A stretch of 44,613 bases of DNA from Blautia schinkii DSM 10518 (GCA_000702025.1 JNKJ01000041.1:1-44613), one strand, 5' to 3'; shown: positions 24,537-33,893, counted from the stretch's first letter. Notes: generated from the letters alone by a model not told the origin. Translations and numbers: made by a program.

Positions 24537-25709
24537 TTATTTCACGATAAAAGCTTTTCTTTTGCTGACTACGTCGAAAATAACAGCAGCCAGAAGCACG
24601 AGACCCTTAACTACCTTCTGGATGTTCTGGTCAATGCCCATGATACTCATGCCCAGGTTCAGCACACCCATGAGCATAACACCGATGATAACTCCCGGTA
24701 CCGTTCCGATTCCACCATAAGCGGACGCACCGCCGATGAAACAGGAGCCGATGGCATCCATTTCATAGTTGCCGCCTGCTGTTGGCGTGGCGGAATTCAT
24801 TCTCGCCATAGTGACCATGCCTGCCACTGCGGCTAACAGTCCCATATTCAGATACGCCAGGAAATACACCTTGTTTGTGTTAATACCGGAAAGCTTGGTA
24901 GCCTTTTCATTGCCGCCTACCGCATAGAAGTAACGGCCTGTTGTGGTCTTTGATGAAATATAGGAATAGATTGCAATTACTACAACAACCCATACAAGTG
25001 AATTTGGAATACCCTTGTACTGTGAAAGGCGGAACATGAAGAGTAGTACAGCAACACAAATGACCGCCACCTTAATAAGCGTACCGCCAAGAGGTGCAAC
25101 CTGATATCCCTTTTTCACACGGTCATTATGACTCTTCAGCGTAAGAACCACGTAAATCAAACATACCAGGACTCCAATCGCAAAGCAGGTCACATTGAAG
25201 CCTTCCCGGCCGAAAACATCAGGTATGTAATTGTTGAATAATACAAGGTAGGATTCCGGCATAGGCGCCAGTGTCTGGCCCTCAAGCACTACATTTGACA
25301 AGCCGCGGAATACCAGCATTCCAGCCAGGGTAACGATAAACGGCGGGATCCGCACATAAGCGATCCAGAAGCCCTGCCACGCTCCGATGGCAATACCTAC
25401 CAGAAGCATTACCAAAATGGTGAGATAGGAATTCATTTTGCCGTCCACCATCATCTTTCCGCCTACGGCCGCTACGAAGCAGACCACGGAGCCCACAGAC
25501 AGATCAATGTTACCGCCTGTGAGGATACAGAACAGCATACCGGTTGCAAGAATAAACACATATGCATTCTGGGCGATGAGGTTATTCACATTCTGCGGAA
25601 GTATCATTCTGCCTTCTGTATTGACGCTGAAAAAAATGATCAACACAACCAGCACAATGACCATTGTATATTTTTTTAGTATTTCTGAGATATTAATTTT
25701 CTTCTCCAT
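24537..25709 (-). CDS. mmsB: Multiple-monosaccharide ABC permease MmsB
   Basis: 390 residues, BPD_transp_2 (CUT2) permease with about ten membrane segments. It has T-G-G-N-I-D-L-S-V-G-S (about residues 63-73), which is the conserved CUT2 permease signature, and G-V-L-N-L-G-M-S-I-M-G near the C-terminus. It transports monosaccharides with MmsA and ChvE. It lies 1 bp after the ATPase gene, so it is translationally coupled. It closes the importer operon, followed by a GC-rich terminator (24475-24517). Confidence 0.93.
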   Translation of the reverse strand: MEKKINISEILKKYTMVIVLVVLIIFFSVNTEGRMILPQNVNNLIAQNAYVFILATGMLFCILTGGNIDLSVGSVVCFVAAVGGKMMVDGKMNSYLTILVMLLVGIAIGAWQGFWIAYVRIPPFIVTLAGMLVFRGLSNVVLEGQTLAPMPESYLVLFNNYIPDVFGREGFNVTCFAIGVLVCLIYVVLTLKSHNDRVKKGYQVAPLGGTLIKVAVICVAVLLFMFRLSQYKGIPNSLVWVVVVIAIYSYISSKTTTGRYFYAVGGNEKATKLSGINTNKVYFLAYLNMGLLAAVAGMVTMARMNSATPTAGGNYEMDAIGSCFIGGASAYGGIGTVPGVIIGVMLMGVLNLGMSIMGIDQNIQKVVKGLVLLAAVIFDVVSKRKAFIVK

Positions 25710-25710
25710 C

Positions 25711-27252
25711 CTACTGCTCTCCTTTGCTCGATTTCACAATCCGGGACATGATCAGTTCCTGGGTAGCTTCTTCCCCTTTGATCTCTCCCACGATTTTTCC
25801 CTCATTCATAACATAAATCCGGTCAGCAACTCCCAAAATTTCCGGAAGCTCAGACGAAATCATGATCACGGATTTCCCCGCAGCCACCAAATCATTGATG
25901 ATGCAGTAAATCTCATATTTTGCTCCGACATCAATACCTCTGGTAGGCTCATCGAGAATAAGAATGTCCGGCTGGGCAAACATCCATTTTGCCAAAAGCA
26001 CCTTCTGCTGGTTACCGCCGCTTAAGTTGCCCACATTTTGTTCCACGGTAGGACATTTTGTTTTCAGCTTGTCTCGGTATTCCTCCGCCACAAGATATTC
26101 CTTATCCGCGTCAATCACGCGGTTTTTGCTTACAGCACTCATATTGGCCAGAGAGGTGTTAAATTTAATGGATTTTGAAAGAATCAGGCCGTTTCCTTTA
26201 CGGTCCTCAGTCACATATGCCAGCTTATTGTCAATGGCATCCTGAACTGTATTGAGCTTTACTTCCTTGCCGTCTATAAATATCTGGCCTGAGATCCGGG
26301 TTCCATAGCTTTTTCCAAAAATACTCATGGCAAGCTCAGTCCGTCCGGCTCCCATAAGCCCGGCAATCCCTACCACCTCGCCTTTGTTCACCTTAATAGA
26401 AACATTGTCCACCACCTTCCGCTCTGTAAAGAGTGGATGGTACACATTCCAATTTTTAACCTCCATCGCCAATTTGCCGATATTTTTCTTCTCTCGTTTG
26501 GGAAAACGGTCGGTAAGCTCACGACCTACCATTCCTTTGATAATCCGCTTTTCTGAGATATCATCTTTTGTTTTATCCAGTGTCTCTATGGTTGAGCCGT
26601 CACGGATAACGGTAATCTTATCTGCCACATAAGCAATTTCATTGAGCTTATGGGAGATGATAATAGAGGTCATTCCCTGCTCCTTGAATTTCAGGAGTAA
26701 ATCCAGAAGAGCCTTAGAGTCATCTTCGTTAAGAGATGCAGTTGGCTCATCGAGAATAAGCAGTCTTGCTTTCTTTGCCAAAGCCTTGGCAATCTCTACA
26801 AGCTGCTGTTTTCCTACACCGATATCTTTAATTAAAGTTCTGGAGGATTCCTCCAGCCCCACTATTTTCAAATATTTGTCAGCTTCCCCATAAGTTTCAT
26901 TCCAGTTGATGGAGAATGCTTTGCCGCGTTCATTGCCCAGGTACATATTCTCCCCGATCGTCATATAAGGGATTAACGCAAGTTCCTGGTGTATAATAAC
27001 AATTCCTTTTTCTTCGCTGTCCTTGATGTTGTTGAATTTACAGATTTCTCCGTTGTAAATAATATTACCTTCATAGGTCCCATAGGGATAAATTCCACTT
27101 AATACGTTCATCAGGGTGGATTTGCCCGCTCCGTTCTCACCTACAAGAGCATGGATTTCTCCCTCCTCCACCTGCAAATTTACATTATCCAGTGCTTTTA
27201 CACCTGGGAAAGTCTTGGTGATATTTTTCATTTCCAAAAGTATCTTAGCCAA
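25711..27252 (-). CDS. mmsA: Multiple-monosaccharide ABC ATPase MmsA
   Basis: 513 residues with two fused ABC domains, as in XylG/RbsA-type CUT2 ATPases. Domain 1 has Walker A G-E-N-G-A-G-K-S-T (about 38) and a degenerate signature V-G-K-Q-Q-L-V-E-I; domain 2 has the usual degenerate Walker A G-L-M-G-A-G-R-T-E and signature N-L-S-G-G-N-Q-Q-K. Both have D-E-P-T boxes. The start codon is TTG (27250-27252) with GGAGG eight bases upstream. It follows the binding-protein gene after a stem-loop at 27277-27304. Confidence 0.93.
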   Translation of the reverse strand: MAKILLEMKNITKTFPGVKALDNVNLQVEEGEIHALVGENGAGKSTLMNVLSGIYPYGTYEGNIIYNGEICKFNNIKDSEEKGIVIIHQELALIPYMTIGENMYLGNERGKAFSINWNETYGEADKYLKIVGLEESSRTLIKDIGVGKQQLVEIAKALAKKARLLILDEPTASLNEDDSKALLDLLLKFKEQGMTSIIISHKLNEIAYVADKITVIRDGSTIETLDKTKDDISEKRIIKGMVGRELTDRFPKREKKNIGKLAMEVKNWNVYHPLFTERKVVDNVSIKVNKGEVVGIAGLMGAGRTELAMSIFGKSYGTRISGQIFIDGKEVKLNTVQDAIDNKLAYVTEDRKGNGLILSKSIKFNTSLANMSAVSKNRVIDADKEYLVAEEYRDKLKTKCPTVEQNVGNLSGGNQQKVLLAKWMFAQPDILILDEPTRGIDVGAKYEIYCIINDLVAAGKSVIMISSELPEILGVADRIYVMNEGKIVGEIKGEEATQELIMSRIVKSSKGEQ

Positions 27253-27276
27253 CTATATCCCTCCCTGTCAAGTAAG

Positions 27277-27304
27277 TACAGGCGGGCACAATATCCCGCC
27301 TGTA
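27277..27304 (-). other. Intercistronic stem-loop between chvE and mmsA
   Basis: Perfect 10-bp stem TACAGGCGGG / CCCGCCTGTA (27277-27286, 27295-27304) with no following T run. It probably protects the 3' end of the chvE message rather than terminating. Confidence 0.6.
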
Positions 27305-27339
27305 TCAGACTAATGCTTATCATTTAAAAAACTATTTTC

Positions 27340-28413
27340 TTACTGAATCTGATCCTCTGTATAGTATCCGGAGTCAAGCAGAGTTTCCTTGTAGTTGTCA
27401 GCTGTAACGACAGTAAGCTCACAGTTGTAAGAAGGAACAACAATCTCGCCGTTGTCATAGCTTTCGGTATCGTTTACTTCTACTTCTTCGCCTTTCATGA
27501 TAGAGTCAACCATCTTTACAGTCTGAGAAGCCAGGGCACGTGTATCCTTAAATACAGACATAGCCTGTTTTCCGGCAACGATGTTTTTCACGTTCGGTGT
27601 GTCACAGTCCTGACCGGTGATGATGGGATATTCTCCGGTGTAGGAAGCTGCCAGTGCGTTTGTAACACCAAGAGCTGTAGAGTCATTGGAGCAAAGAACA
27701 GCGTCAAGGTTTGTGCCGTCAGCATAGTTGCCGGCAATGATGGTGTCCATTCTATCCTGAGCCTTTGCAGTGTCCCAGTTAGGAGTAGCAACCTGCTCAA
27801 ATTCAACCTGTCCGGATTTTACTACTAATTTTCCGGAATCAATGTAAGGCTGAAGAACATCCATAGCTCCGCCGAAGAAGAAGGTACAGTTGTTGTCGCC
27901 GGGATCTCCTGTGAACAGCTCAATATTGAACGGTCCGTCCTGGTTTTCCAAATCCAATGCCTCAACAATATATTCGCCCTGCTTCTGGCCTACCTTGTAG
28001 TTATCGAAAGTTGCATAATAGGAAACTGCATCGGAATTCATGAGCAGACGGTCATAAGCGATAACCGGGATTCCGGCTTCTTTTGCCTGTGCAAGCGGTC
28101 CGCCGAGACTGCTGCCATTGATGGATGCAATAACCAGAAGGTCACAGCCGTTCTCTATCTGGTTTTCCACCTGAGATACCTGCGTTTCTTCGCTGTTGGA
28201 TGCGTACTGGATATCCACCTCATAGCCCGCTGCCTCCAGCTCTTTTTTCATGTTGTCGCCGTCCTGGTTCCATCTCTGGAGGTCCTTGGTAGGCATGGTC
28301 ACGCCGATCAACTTCTTCTCCTCGCCCTCAGCCTTAACTGCTACGCCTGGAATGACAACCATTCCTGCTACCATAGATGCGCAAAGTATTGCGGAAACCA
28401 ATTTCTTCTTCAT
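27340..28413 (-). CDS. chvE: ChvE-type monosaccharide-binding protein
   Basis: 357 residues, Peripla_BP_4 fold. After a signal peptide (about 1-30, ending V-A-V-K-A, no lipobox) come the family blocks G-V-T-M-P-T-K-D-L-Q-R-W-N-Q-D-G and V-I-A-Y-D-R-L-L-M-N-S-D-A-V-S-Y-Y (split for reading), characteristic of the ChvE multiple-monosaccharide group (arabinose, galactose, glucose, xylose). It is the first gene of the importer operon; the sensor operon upstream ends with its own terminator (28525-28562), so chvE likely has a regulated promoter in 28414-28524. I found no strong consensus -35/-10 there. Confidence 0.93.
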   Translation of the reverse strand: MKKKLVSAILCASMVAGMVVIPGVAVKAEGEEKKLIGVTMPTKDLQRWNQDGDNMKKELEAAGYEVDIQYASNSEETQVSQVENQIENGCDLLVIASINGSSLGGPLAQAKEAGIPVIAYDRLLMNSDAVSYYATFDNYKVGQKQGEYIVEALDLENQDGPFNIELFTGDPGDNNCTFFFGGAMDVLQPYIDSGKLVVKSGQVEFEQVATPNWDTAKAQDRMDTIIAGNYADGTNLDAVLCSNDSTALGVTNALAASYTGEYPIITGQDCDTPNVKNIVAGKQAMSVFKDTRALASQTVKMVDSIMKGEEVEVNDTESYDNGEIVVPSYNCELTVVTADNYKETLLDSGYYTEDQIQ

Positions 28414-28524
28414 TTCTTAATTCCTCCATTTCAATTTTTATTAGGTTTACAACGTTTCGTTTTGGTAGTTTTACTATAGCACATGGGCTTCTGGATTAAG
28501 TTGGCAACGACAGGGATATTTTTA

Positions 28525-28562
28525 CCAAAAGAAAAATGCCCTGCCGGGAGCAAGACATTTTT
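28525..28562 (-). terminator. Terminator of the sensor operon
   Basis: AAAAATG / CATTTTT arms (28532-28538, 28556-28562) with further inner pairing, ending in a T run on the minus strand. It separates the sensor operon from the chvE operon. Confidence 0.65.
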
Positions 28563-28576
28563 GCTGCAAAAATTTG

Positions 28577-29665
28577 CTATTGACTTAATTTACTCCGATA
28601 GTCCACATTCAGATATACATCCTCTCTTCTGTGGAACCCACCGTCGATGATCACCTCGTCCATATTCTCCTTGGTGACACCTACAGGAGCGAGAATCTCA
28701 GAGGGCACCTTGTAAGAACCGTCGTCCACCGTAGCGGTAACTCCTGCCTCACCTGTAATCTCCTCGCCTTTTCCAAGACGTACCGCATACTGTGCTGCCC
28801 TATAGGCCAAGTCGTCGATGGATTTAAACGCGGTCATATATTGTGTTCCCTCCACGATTCTCTGACACGCGGCCAAATCCCCATCCTGTCCCACCACAAT
28901 CACATCTCCGGCTCTCTGGTTTTCGGAGAGCACCTGGATTACCTGACTGGCAATATCGTCATTTCCGCACATGATTCCTTTCACATCCGGATATTGCTCC
29001 AGTCCTTCCTCCACATACTGCACGGCCTGCTCCGCAAGCCAGGCTTCACAGTTTGCCTTATATACAACCTCCAGATTCCTGCCTTCAAGCACTTCGCCAA
29101 AACCCTCAGCCACCTCAGCCACATTGCTGTCATCTGGTGAGCCCTGAATCATAAAAATCCTGCCGCCTTCCGGTATGGCTTCTATCAGAGCCTCTGCCAT
29201 CAGCGACCCCACCATCCGGTTGTCAAAGGAAATATAGAGGTCACAATCCGCGTTCCAGATAAGCCTGTCATAGCAGACAGTGGATATCCCAGCATCCCGC
29301 GCTTTGCGCATCACATCAGAAAGAGCGTCGCAGTCTCTCGCAATAACAACGATCGCGTCCATCTGCTTCTTTATAAAATATTCAATCTGGTTAATCTGCT
29401 CTTCTGTCTCTCCGCCTGCATCCTGAACGTTTACCTCCGCCCCCAGCTCCTTGGCGGCAGCCACAAAGACATCCCGGTCACGTATCCAGCGTTCTATGAT
29501 AAAGGAGTCCACAGACAAGCCGATTTTCAAATTATCCTCTGATACATTTTCCTGAACCTCTGCCTCTGTCCCGGTCACTTCTTTCTCTCCCCCGACGCAT
29601 CCGCAGCACATACAGACCAGAAGCAAAACCATTCCTATTGTAATGCAGCGTCTCATCTCTCTCAC
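28577..29665 (-). CDS. Sugar-binding lipoprotein (XylF-like) in the sensor operon
   Basis: 362 residues. The N-terminus has a hydrophobic stretch ending in a cysteine cluster (C-M-C-C-G-C, about residues 18-23), consistent with a lipoprotein signal. The periplasmic-binding fold follows: L-K-I-G-L-S-V-D-S-F-I-I-E-R-W, C-Y-D-R-L-I-W-N-A-D (about 130) and V-V-G-Q-D-G-D (about 257), closest to xylose-binding XylF-like proteins and to ChvE at 27340. Its start overlaps the response regulator stop by 4 bp. It may feed the MmsAB importer or serve as a second sensor input (inference). Confidence 0.88.
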   Translation of the reverse strand: MREMRRCITIGMVLLLVCMCCGCVGGEKEVTGTEAEVQENVSEDNLKIGLSVDSFIIERWIRDRDVFVAAAKELGAEVNVQDAGGETEEQINQIEYFIKKQMDAIVVIARDCDALSDVMRKARDAGISTVCYDRLIWNADCDLYISFDNRMVGSLMAEALIEAIPEGGRIFMIQGSPDDSNVAEVAEGFGEVLEGRNLEVVYKANCEAWLAEQAVQYVEEGLEQYPDVKGIMCGNDDIASQVIQVLSENQRAGDVIVVGQDGDLAACQRIVEGTQYMTAFKSIDDLAYRAAQYAVRLGKGEEITGEAGVTATVDDGSYKVPSEILAPVGVTKENMDEVIIDGGFHRREDVYLNVDYRSKLSQ

Positions 29666-31260
29666 CCTAACCTCTCTCTGAACTCACTCGGTGTCACACC
29701 CTCGTACTTTTTAAATATCCTGCTGAAATAATTGGGGTCGCTGTAGCCTGAGCGCACACAGATTTCTTTGATGGAATACTGCTGATTGCGCAGCAGCTTC
29801 CTCGCATTTCTCAGGCGCACCTCTGTGAGATACTCAATGAAATTCTTACCCGTCTCTTGTTTAAAGAGTTTACTAAAATAATAAGGGCTGATATCTACCA
29901 CTTTTGACACATCGTCCAGGGAAATATCCTTGTGGAAATTTTCATTGATATATTCCTTGGCTCTTTCTACTACTGTGACTGCCTCCTTTTCCTTGGCAGT
30001 CTCCATGTTCTGGCACACTTCTCTCGTTTTCCTTAAAAACCACTCCTTTAATTCCTGATAATCGCGGCAGCTCTGAATTTCCCTGATATAATTTCCACGG
30101 TAGCGGAACCCATATTTCACAGCCCCTGCAAAGAACGCTTTTTTCTCAATTTCCACCACCAATTCCAGCACCTTCACTTCCAGATCCTCCCGGCGTGCTC
30201 CCTTCTGGCTCACCATCCAGGCAAAGAACTGCTCTCCGCAGTTGACTGCTCCAGCCGGGTCCTTTGCCAGCGCCCTCTGGAAGTAGCACTGCTCCAGATC
30301 CTGGGGATATTCCCCGTCATATTTCTGCACGAGAGGGATGTCCTCAATATGCACCACATGGCTGTCACTTTCCCGCAGTGCCTGAACAGCCTCTGCATAT
30401 GACTGCTTCATGGCGCTGCCCAGCGCTCTCACCCTTCCGATTCCGCAGCGGAACCTGCTGTCAATACGGCTTTCCAGCTTGTGCACGAGATTTCTGGTGC
30501 GGGTCACGATTTCCACACGTTCCTCATATTCTGTATTTTCCTGTTCGCAGGGGACAAGGAGTACGATACGGTTTCCCATGATCGGCCCCACCAGGCAGTC
30601 GAAAAAGCCCTGGCAGATTTCACGGAAAGTCGAATAAAATCTACTTGCACGCACACTTGCTCCCACTGCATTGGTGAGCACACCGTCTTCCTCTGTATCC
30701 CCAAACTCAGCGACAATCATAAAACCATACTCCTGCTCAATGTCTAAGAGCTGGCGGTAATGCTCCTGATATGTCTGGAAATCCTCCTGGAGGAGCAGGT
30801 TATTGATATATCCGCTCTCAATCATAGGCACCACAGTCTCCAGCTTTTCCCGGATGCGCAGGTCATCGCTTCGTTTCCTCCTGGCTTCATCCACCCGCTC
30901 CATTGCCTTGGTGCAGGTTTCGATGATCACCTTTTTATTCACGGGCTTTGTGAGGAACTCCATCACACCTAAATTGACCGCTTCTTTCGCATAATTAAAT
31001 TTATCATAGGCAGTGATGACCACAAAAATCACAGACTGATTAAACTTCTGGATTTCCCGGATTGCCTTGATACCGCTGAATCCGGGCATCTGGATATCCA
31101 TAAAGCAGATATCCGGCGGGTATGCCTGGGCCAGCTCCACCACGGTCCTCCCGGTTTTGGCACAATGAATCTCACACTCGTTTCCAAAGTTTGTCACTAT
31201 AATGTTTTTCAAGGACTCCAGCATAATGCCTTCATCATCCGCTAACAAAATTCGGTACAT
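29662..31260 (-). CDS. YesN-type AraC-family response regulator
   Basis: 532 residues: receiver domain with D8-D9 and phospho-acceptor D55 in F-M-D-I-Q-M-P-G-F, conserved lysine in T-K-P, a long central region, and a C-terminal AraC double helix-turn-helix (about 430-530, ending G-V-T-P-S-E-F-R-E-R). The gene lies 2 bp after the kinase gene and overlaps the next gene by 4 bp. It is the output of the sensor operon and most likely activates the chvE importer promoter. Confidence 0.92.
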   Translation of the reverse strand: MYRILLADDEGIMLESLKNIIVTNFGNECEIHCAKTGRTVVELAQAYPPDICFMDIQMPGFSGIKAIREIQKFNQSVIFVVITAYDKFNYAKEAVNLGVMEFLTKPVNKKVIIETCTKAMERVDEARRKRSDDLRIREKLETVVPMIESGYINNLLLQEDFQTYQEHYRQLLDIEQEYGFMIVAEFGDTEEDGVLTNAVGASVRASRFYSTFREICQGFFDCLVGPIMGNRIVLLVPCEQENTEYEERVEIVTRTRNLVHKLESRIDSRFRCGIGRVRALGSAMKQSYAEAVQALRESDSHVVHIEDIPLVQKYDGEYPQDLEQCYFQRALAKDPAGAVNCGEQFFAWMVSQKGARREDLEVKVLELVVEIEKKAFFAGAVKYGFRYRGNYIREIQSCRDYQELKEWFLRKTREVCQNMETAKEKEAVTVVERAKEYINENFHKDISLDDVSKVVDISPYYFSKLFKQETGKNFIEYLTEVRLRNARKLLRNQQYSIKEICVRSGYSDPNYFSRIFKKYEGVTPSEFRERLG

Positions 31261-31262
31261 CT

Positions 31263-32705
31263 CTACTCTCTCCTATCCTCCGGTATGGTAATCGTCACTT
31301 CTGTTCCAAGTCCTGGCCCCTCACTGCTGATCTGCAGAAGATTCTTCTGTTCGTAATATAGTTCCAGACGGCTGATCACATTGTTCATTCCAATGCCTGT
31401 GGAGTCTCCCTCCTCCGTCTGTTCTCCCGCTTTTCCTGCAAGCACATTTTCAATCTGCTCCTGGGTCATGCCTTTGCCGTTATCACGGATGCTGATCCGG
31501 ATAAATCCCTCCTCTTTTTTTACGGTCAGATGGATTTTCCCCTCCCAGTCAATGTCGCGGATGCCATGATTTACTGCGTTTTCCACAACAGGCTGAAGAA
31601 TCATGCTGGGGATGCGCACATTATCCACACTTTCGTCCACCTGACTTGTGAAATGGATATCACCGGCAAAACGTACATTTAATATGTAAATATAATTATC
31701 CACCGCCTCCAGCTCTTCCCGCAGCGTTGCGTCCTCCTCGCCCTTTTTCACATTATAGCGGAAAAAGTCGGCCATCTTTTCCACAAAGATTCCTGTTTTC
31801 TCTGCATCCTCCATCATTGCAAGCTGGGCGCCCGCATTGAGAGAGTTGAAGAGGAAGTGAGAATTGATCTGGGAGCGCAGGTATTTAAGCTGGGCTTCCT
31901 TAAGGTGATTCTCCATCAGAAGCTGGCGCTCTGTCATCTGCTGCTCCTTTTCCATGCTCTCCTTCGTCTTTGTCACATATTCATCCAGACTCTCCACCAT
32001 AGTGTTAAACGCCCTGGTCACAACGCCTACTTCATCCTCTGCGTCTGTGTTCGGCATTTTCACATTAAAATTACCCTGTCCTACAAGCTCTGCCGTCTCC
32101 GCCATGTTCGTGAGCGGCTTGACCATTCCCCGCGTTGTCAGGATCAGAAAAGCCATGCCTCCGAGTACAATGACTAACATGATCACCGTATTCGTAAGCT
32201 CCAAATATTTCAGCACCTGGCGGAGAGATTCGTAACTTTGGGAATTGTTTTTAAAAAGCTGGTTGTTCAGCTCGTTCATAGCGGATTGTATATAATCATA
32301 GAGCTGCGTTGTTTCCTCGTATTTGAGCTTATAACGCTCCACATTCCGCCCGCGCTTGGCAGACACAGTCTCCGCTGTGGTCTTTAGATAGGTCTGTGAC
32401 ATTTCGCGGATATTTTTCTCAAGGACTTTTACAGAATTGTCTATGTTTCTGTCATTGAGTTTATTGAGCTGCTCCCGGTATTTTGCTTCACTTTGATAGT
32501 AAGCGAGTATGGCGTCTGAGCTTTTGACCTTCAGATAATTATATACGTTATTCTGTACTGCCTCGAAAGAATCTGATAAAAGGGTCATATCCACATTGCT
32601 GGCGTAAACATTGTCCAGCTTTTGTATGGAGCGGTTGATCTGGAAATAAAATCCCACATTCATGATCAGCAGGAGTGCGGCTATCAAGCCCACCTCCAGC
32701 AGCAT
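31263..32705 (-). CDS. YesM/LytS-type sensor histidine kinase
   Basis: 480 residues. The first membrane segment is at the extreme N-terminus (about 3-22), then an extracytoplasmic helical sensor of about 148 residues, a second membrane segment (about 171-193), a HAMP domain (about 194-247), and a His_kinase domain with phospho-accepting His283 in Q-I-N-S-H-F-L-F-N-S-L-N. The ATPase part has E-N-A-V-N-H-G and D-N-G-K-G-M. The start is immediately after the stop of the anchored binding protein. It probably receives its signal from that protein, as in XylFII-LytS type three-component systems (inference from gene order). Confidence 0.92.
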   Translation of the reverse strand: MLLEVGLIAALLLIMNVGFYFQINRSIQKLDNVYASNVDMTLLSDSFEAVQNNVYNYLKVKSSDAILAYYQSEAKYREQLNKLNDRNIDNSVKVLEKNIREMSQTYLKTTAETVSAKRGRNVERYKLKYEETTQLYDYIQSAMNELNNQLFKNNSQSYESLRQVLKYLELTNTVIMLVIVLGGMAFLILTTRGMVKPLTNMAETAELVGQGNFNVKMPNTDAEDEVGVVTRAFNTMVESLDEYVTKTKESMEKEQQMTERQLLMENHLKEAQLKYLRSQINSHFLFNSLNAGAQLAMMEDAEKTGIFVEKMADFFRYNVKKGEEDATLREELEAVDNYIYILNVRFAGDIHFTSQVDESVDNVRIPSMILQPVVENAVNHGIRDIDWEGKIHLTVKKEEGFIRISIRDNGKGMTQEQIENVLAGKAGEQTEEGDSTGIGMNNVISRLELYYEQKNLLQISSEGPGLGTEVTITIPEDRRE

Positions 32706-32706
32706 C

Positions 32707-33768
32707 TTACTCGCCAGAGACAGGTTCTTCTATTGGATCTTCTTCACCGGATTCCTCACTCCTCTCCATCTTTTCCGCCGCTTCTGTGGTGACAAACTCC
32801 ATATCCACCGTATAATAGGAATTCACACGGCCCTCCTCAAGGTATTCTGTCAGCGCTTCCACACTGTATCTGCCGAGCTGGTCTGTGTCGATGCTGCAGG
32901 TTACCGGAATCAGCCCCTTTAAAACACCTTTCATGATTTTTTCCGAGGTATAGTACCCGATAATCTTTACTTTATCCGTAAGATTATAATCTATGACAGC
33001 CTGGCGGGCAGACTCTGTGCTTTCCGCATCCATACACACCAAAATGTCGGGTATGGTCCCTTGCTGAAGAATATCCCAAATAGCCTCTTCAGAATCAAAG
33101 GTTCCGGCCGACAGAAGATTCTGTCCGTTAACCTCTATCTGGTCCGGATCCTCCGCCTTTTCCATGGCTGTATTTCTTATCTGGGTAATGATCTGGCTCT
33201 GGTTCATATCGTCCAGGTTTCTCTTCATAAGGATAAGGACATTTCCCTTTGTGCCGACCTCATCCATATAATTTGCCACCTGTTCCCCGTAACCCACGCC
33301 AAGCTGGTAATCACTCACTCCCACAAAGCTCTGGCGCTGGCTGTGCGGAGCATCGCTCATCACGGTGACAACGGGGATTCCGTTTGCAACAGCCTCGTTG
33401 ATCTTTTCCTCCAGGCCCGCCTCACCATTATATTCCAGAATGATCCCGTCCACACGGGCAGCAATGCTCATGTTCATAAAATCAATCTTATCATACTCCG
33501 CATCCCAGTTCGTGCCTTTTAATTCCAGCAGAACGTTGTGGTTGTCTGCAGTATTTTGGGCGCTTTTATACACGGCCTGCCAAAAGGCAGAATTGGGGCT
33601 GTCCACGATCATTTCAAACTGGTAATCCCGCGTCTTGCCCGGCTCCTCCCCTACCCCGGCATCTTTCATGATTTTCTGGTAATAGGAGTTACTGACAAGA
33701 TATGCAATAACCACCAGCACAGCGCCGCCGGCAAGCAAAATTCTGTTGTTTTTATTCTTATCTCCCAC
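32707..33768 (-). CDS. Membrane-anchored sugar-binding sensor protein
   Basis: 353 residues, Peripla_BP_4 fold. A single hydrophobic segment at about 9-26 with no cleavage or lipobox motif suggests an uncleaved membrane anchor. The binding domain follows: F-E-M-I-V-D-S-P-N-S-A-F-W, Q-R-Q-S-F-V-G-V-S-D-Y and V-C-M-D-A-E-S. The acidic C-terminus is E-E-D-P-I-E-E-P. It starts at GTG (33766-33768); the only Shine-Dalgarno-like sequence is an 11-G tract eight bases upstream. As the first gene before the kinase, it is likely the sugar-sensing partner of the kinase rather than a transport component. Confidence 0.88.
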   Translation of the reverse strand: MGDKNKNNRILLAGGAVLVVIAYLVSNSYYQKIMKDAGVGEEPGKTRDYQFEMIVDSPNSAFWQAVYKSAQNTADNHNVLLELKGTNWDAEYDKIDFMNMSIAARVDGIILEYNGEAGLEEKINEAVANGIPVVTVMSDAPHSQRQSFVGVSDYQLGVGYGEQVANYMDEVGTKGNVLILMKRNLDDMNQSQIITQIRNTAMEKAEDPDQIEVNGQNLLSAGTFDSEEAIWDILQQGTIPDILVCMDAESTESARQAVIDYNLTDKVKIIGYYTSEKIMKGVLKGLIPVTCSIDTDQLGRYSVEALTEYLEEGRVNSYYTVDMEFVTTEAAEKMERSEESGEEDPIEEPVSGE

Positions 33769-33776
33769 AGGCTATA

Positions 33777-33787
33777 CCCCCCCCCCC
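33777..33787 (-). repeat. Poly-G tract (11 G) in the ribosome binding site
   Basis: Eleven C on the plus strand, read as G11 on the minus strand. It lies eight bases before the GTG start codon and within the predicted leader (start near 33800), so it replaces the usual AGGAGG. Tracts of this length are prone to slippage. Confidence 0.8.
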
Positions 33788-33807
33788 TGTCGTATATCTC
33801 TGGTGAT

Positions 33808-33836
33808 ATTATAAAGCAAGATTGCATCCGCCACAA
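33808..33836 (-). promoter_or_regulatory. Promoter of the sensor operon
   Basis: Minus strand TTGTGG (33831-33836), 17 bp, TATAAT (33808-33813). Confidence 0.65.
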
Positions 33837-33864
33837 TCTTATTTTAAGCTTCTTTATTTTCGGT

Positions 33865-33893
33865 TTGCTTTTTTGCCCTGGATTCGTTATACT
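33865..33893 (+). promoter_or_regulatory. Promoter of the YesL-like/TIGR01212/DUF4364 operon
   Basis: TTGCTT (33865-33870), 17 bp, TATACT (33888-33893); divergent from the sensor operon promoter. Confidence 0.65.

Noticed and set aside
28450..28470. Possible cre site near AACGTTTCG upstream of chvE
   Set aside because: Spacing of the half sites does not match the consensus and too many key positions differ.
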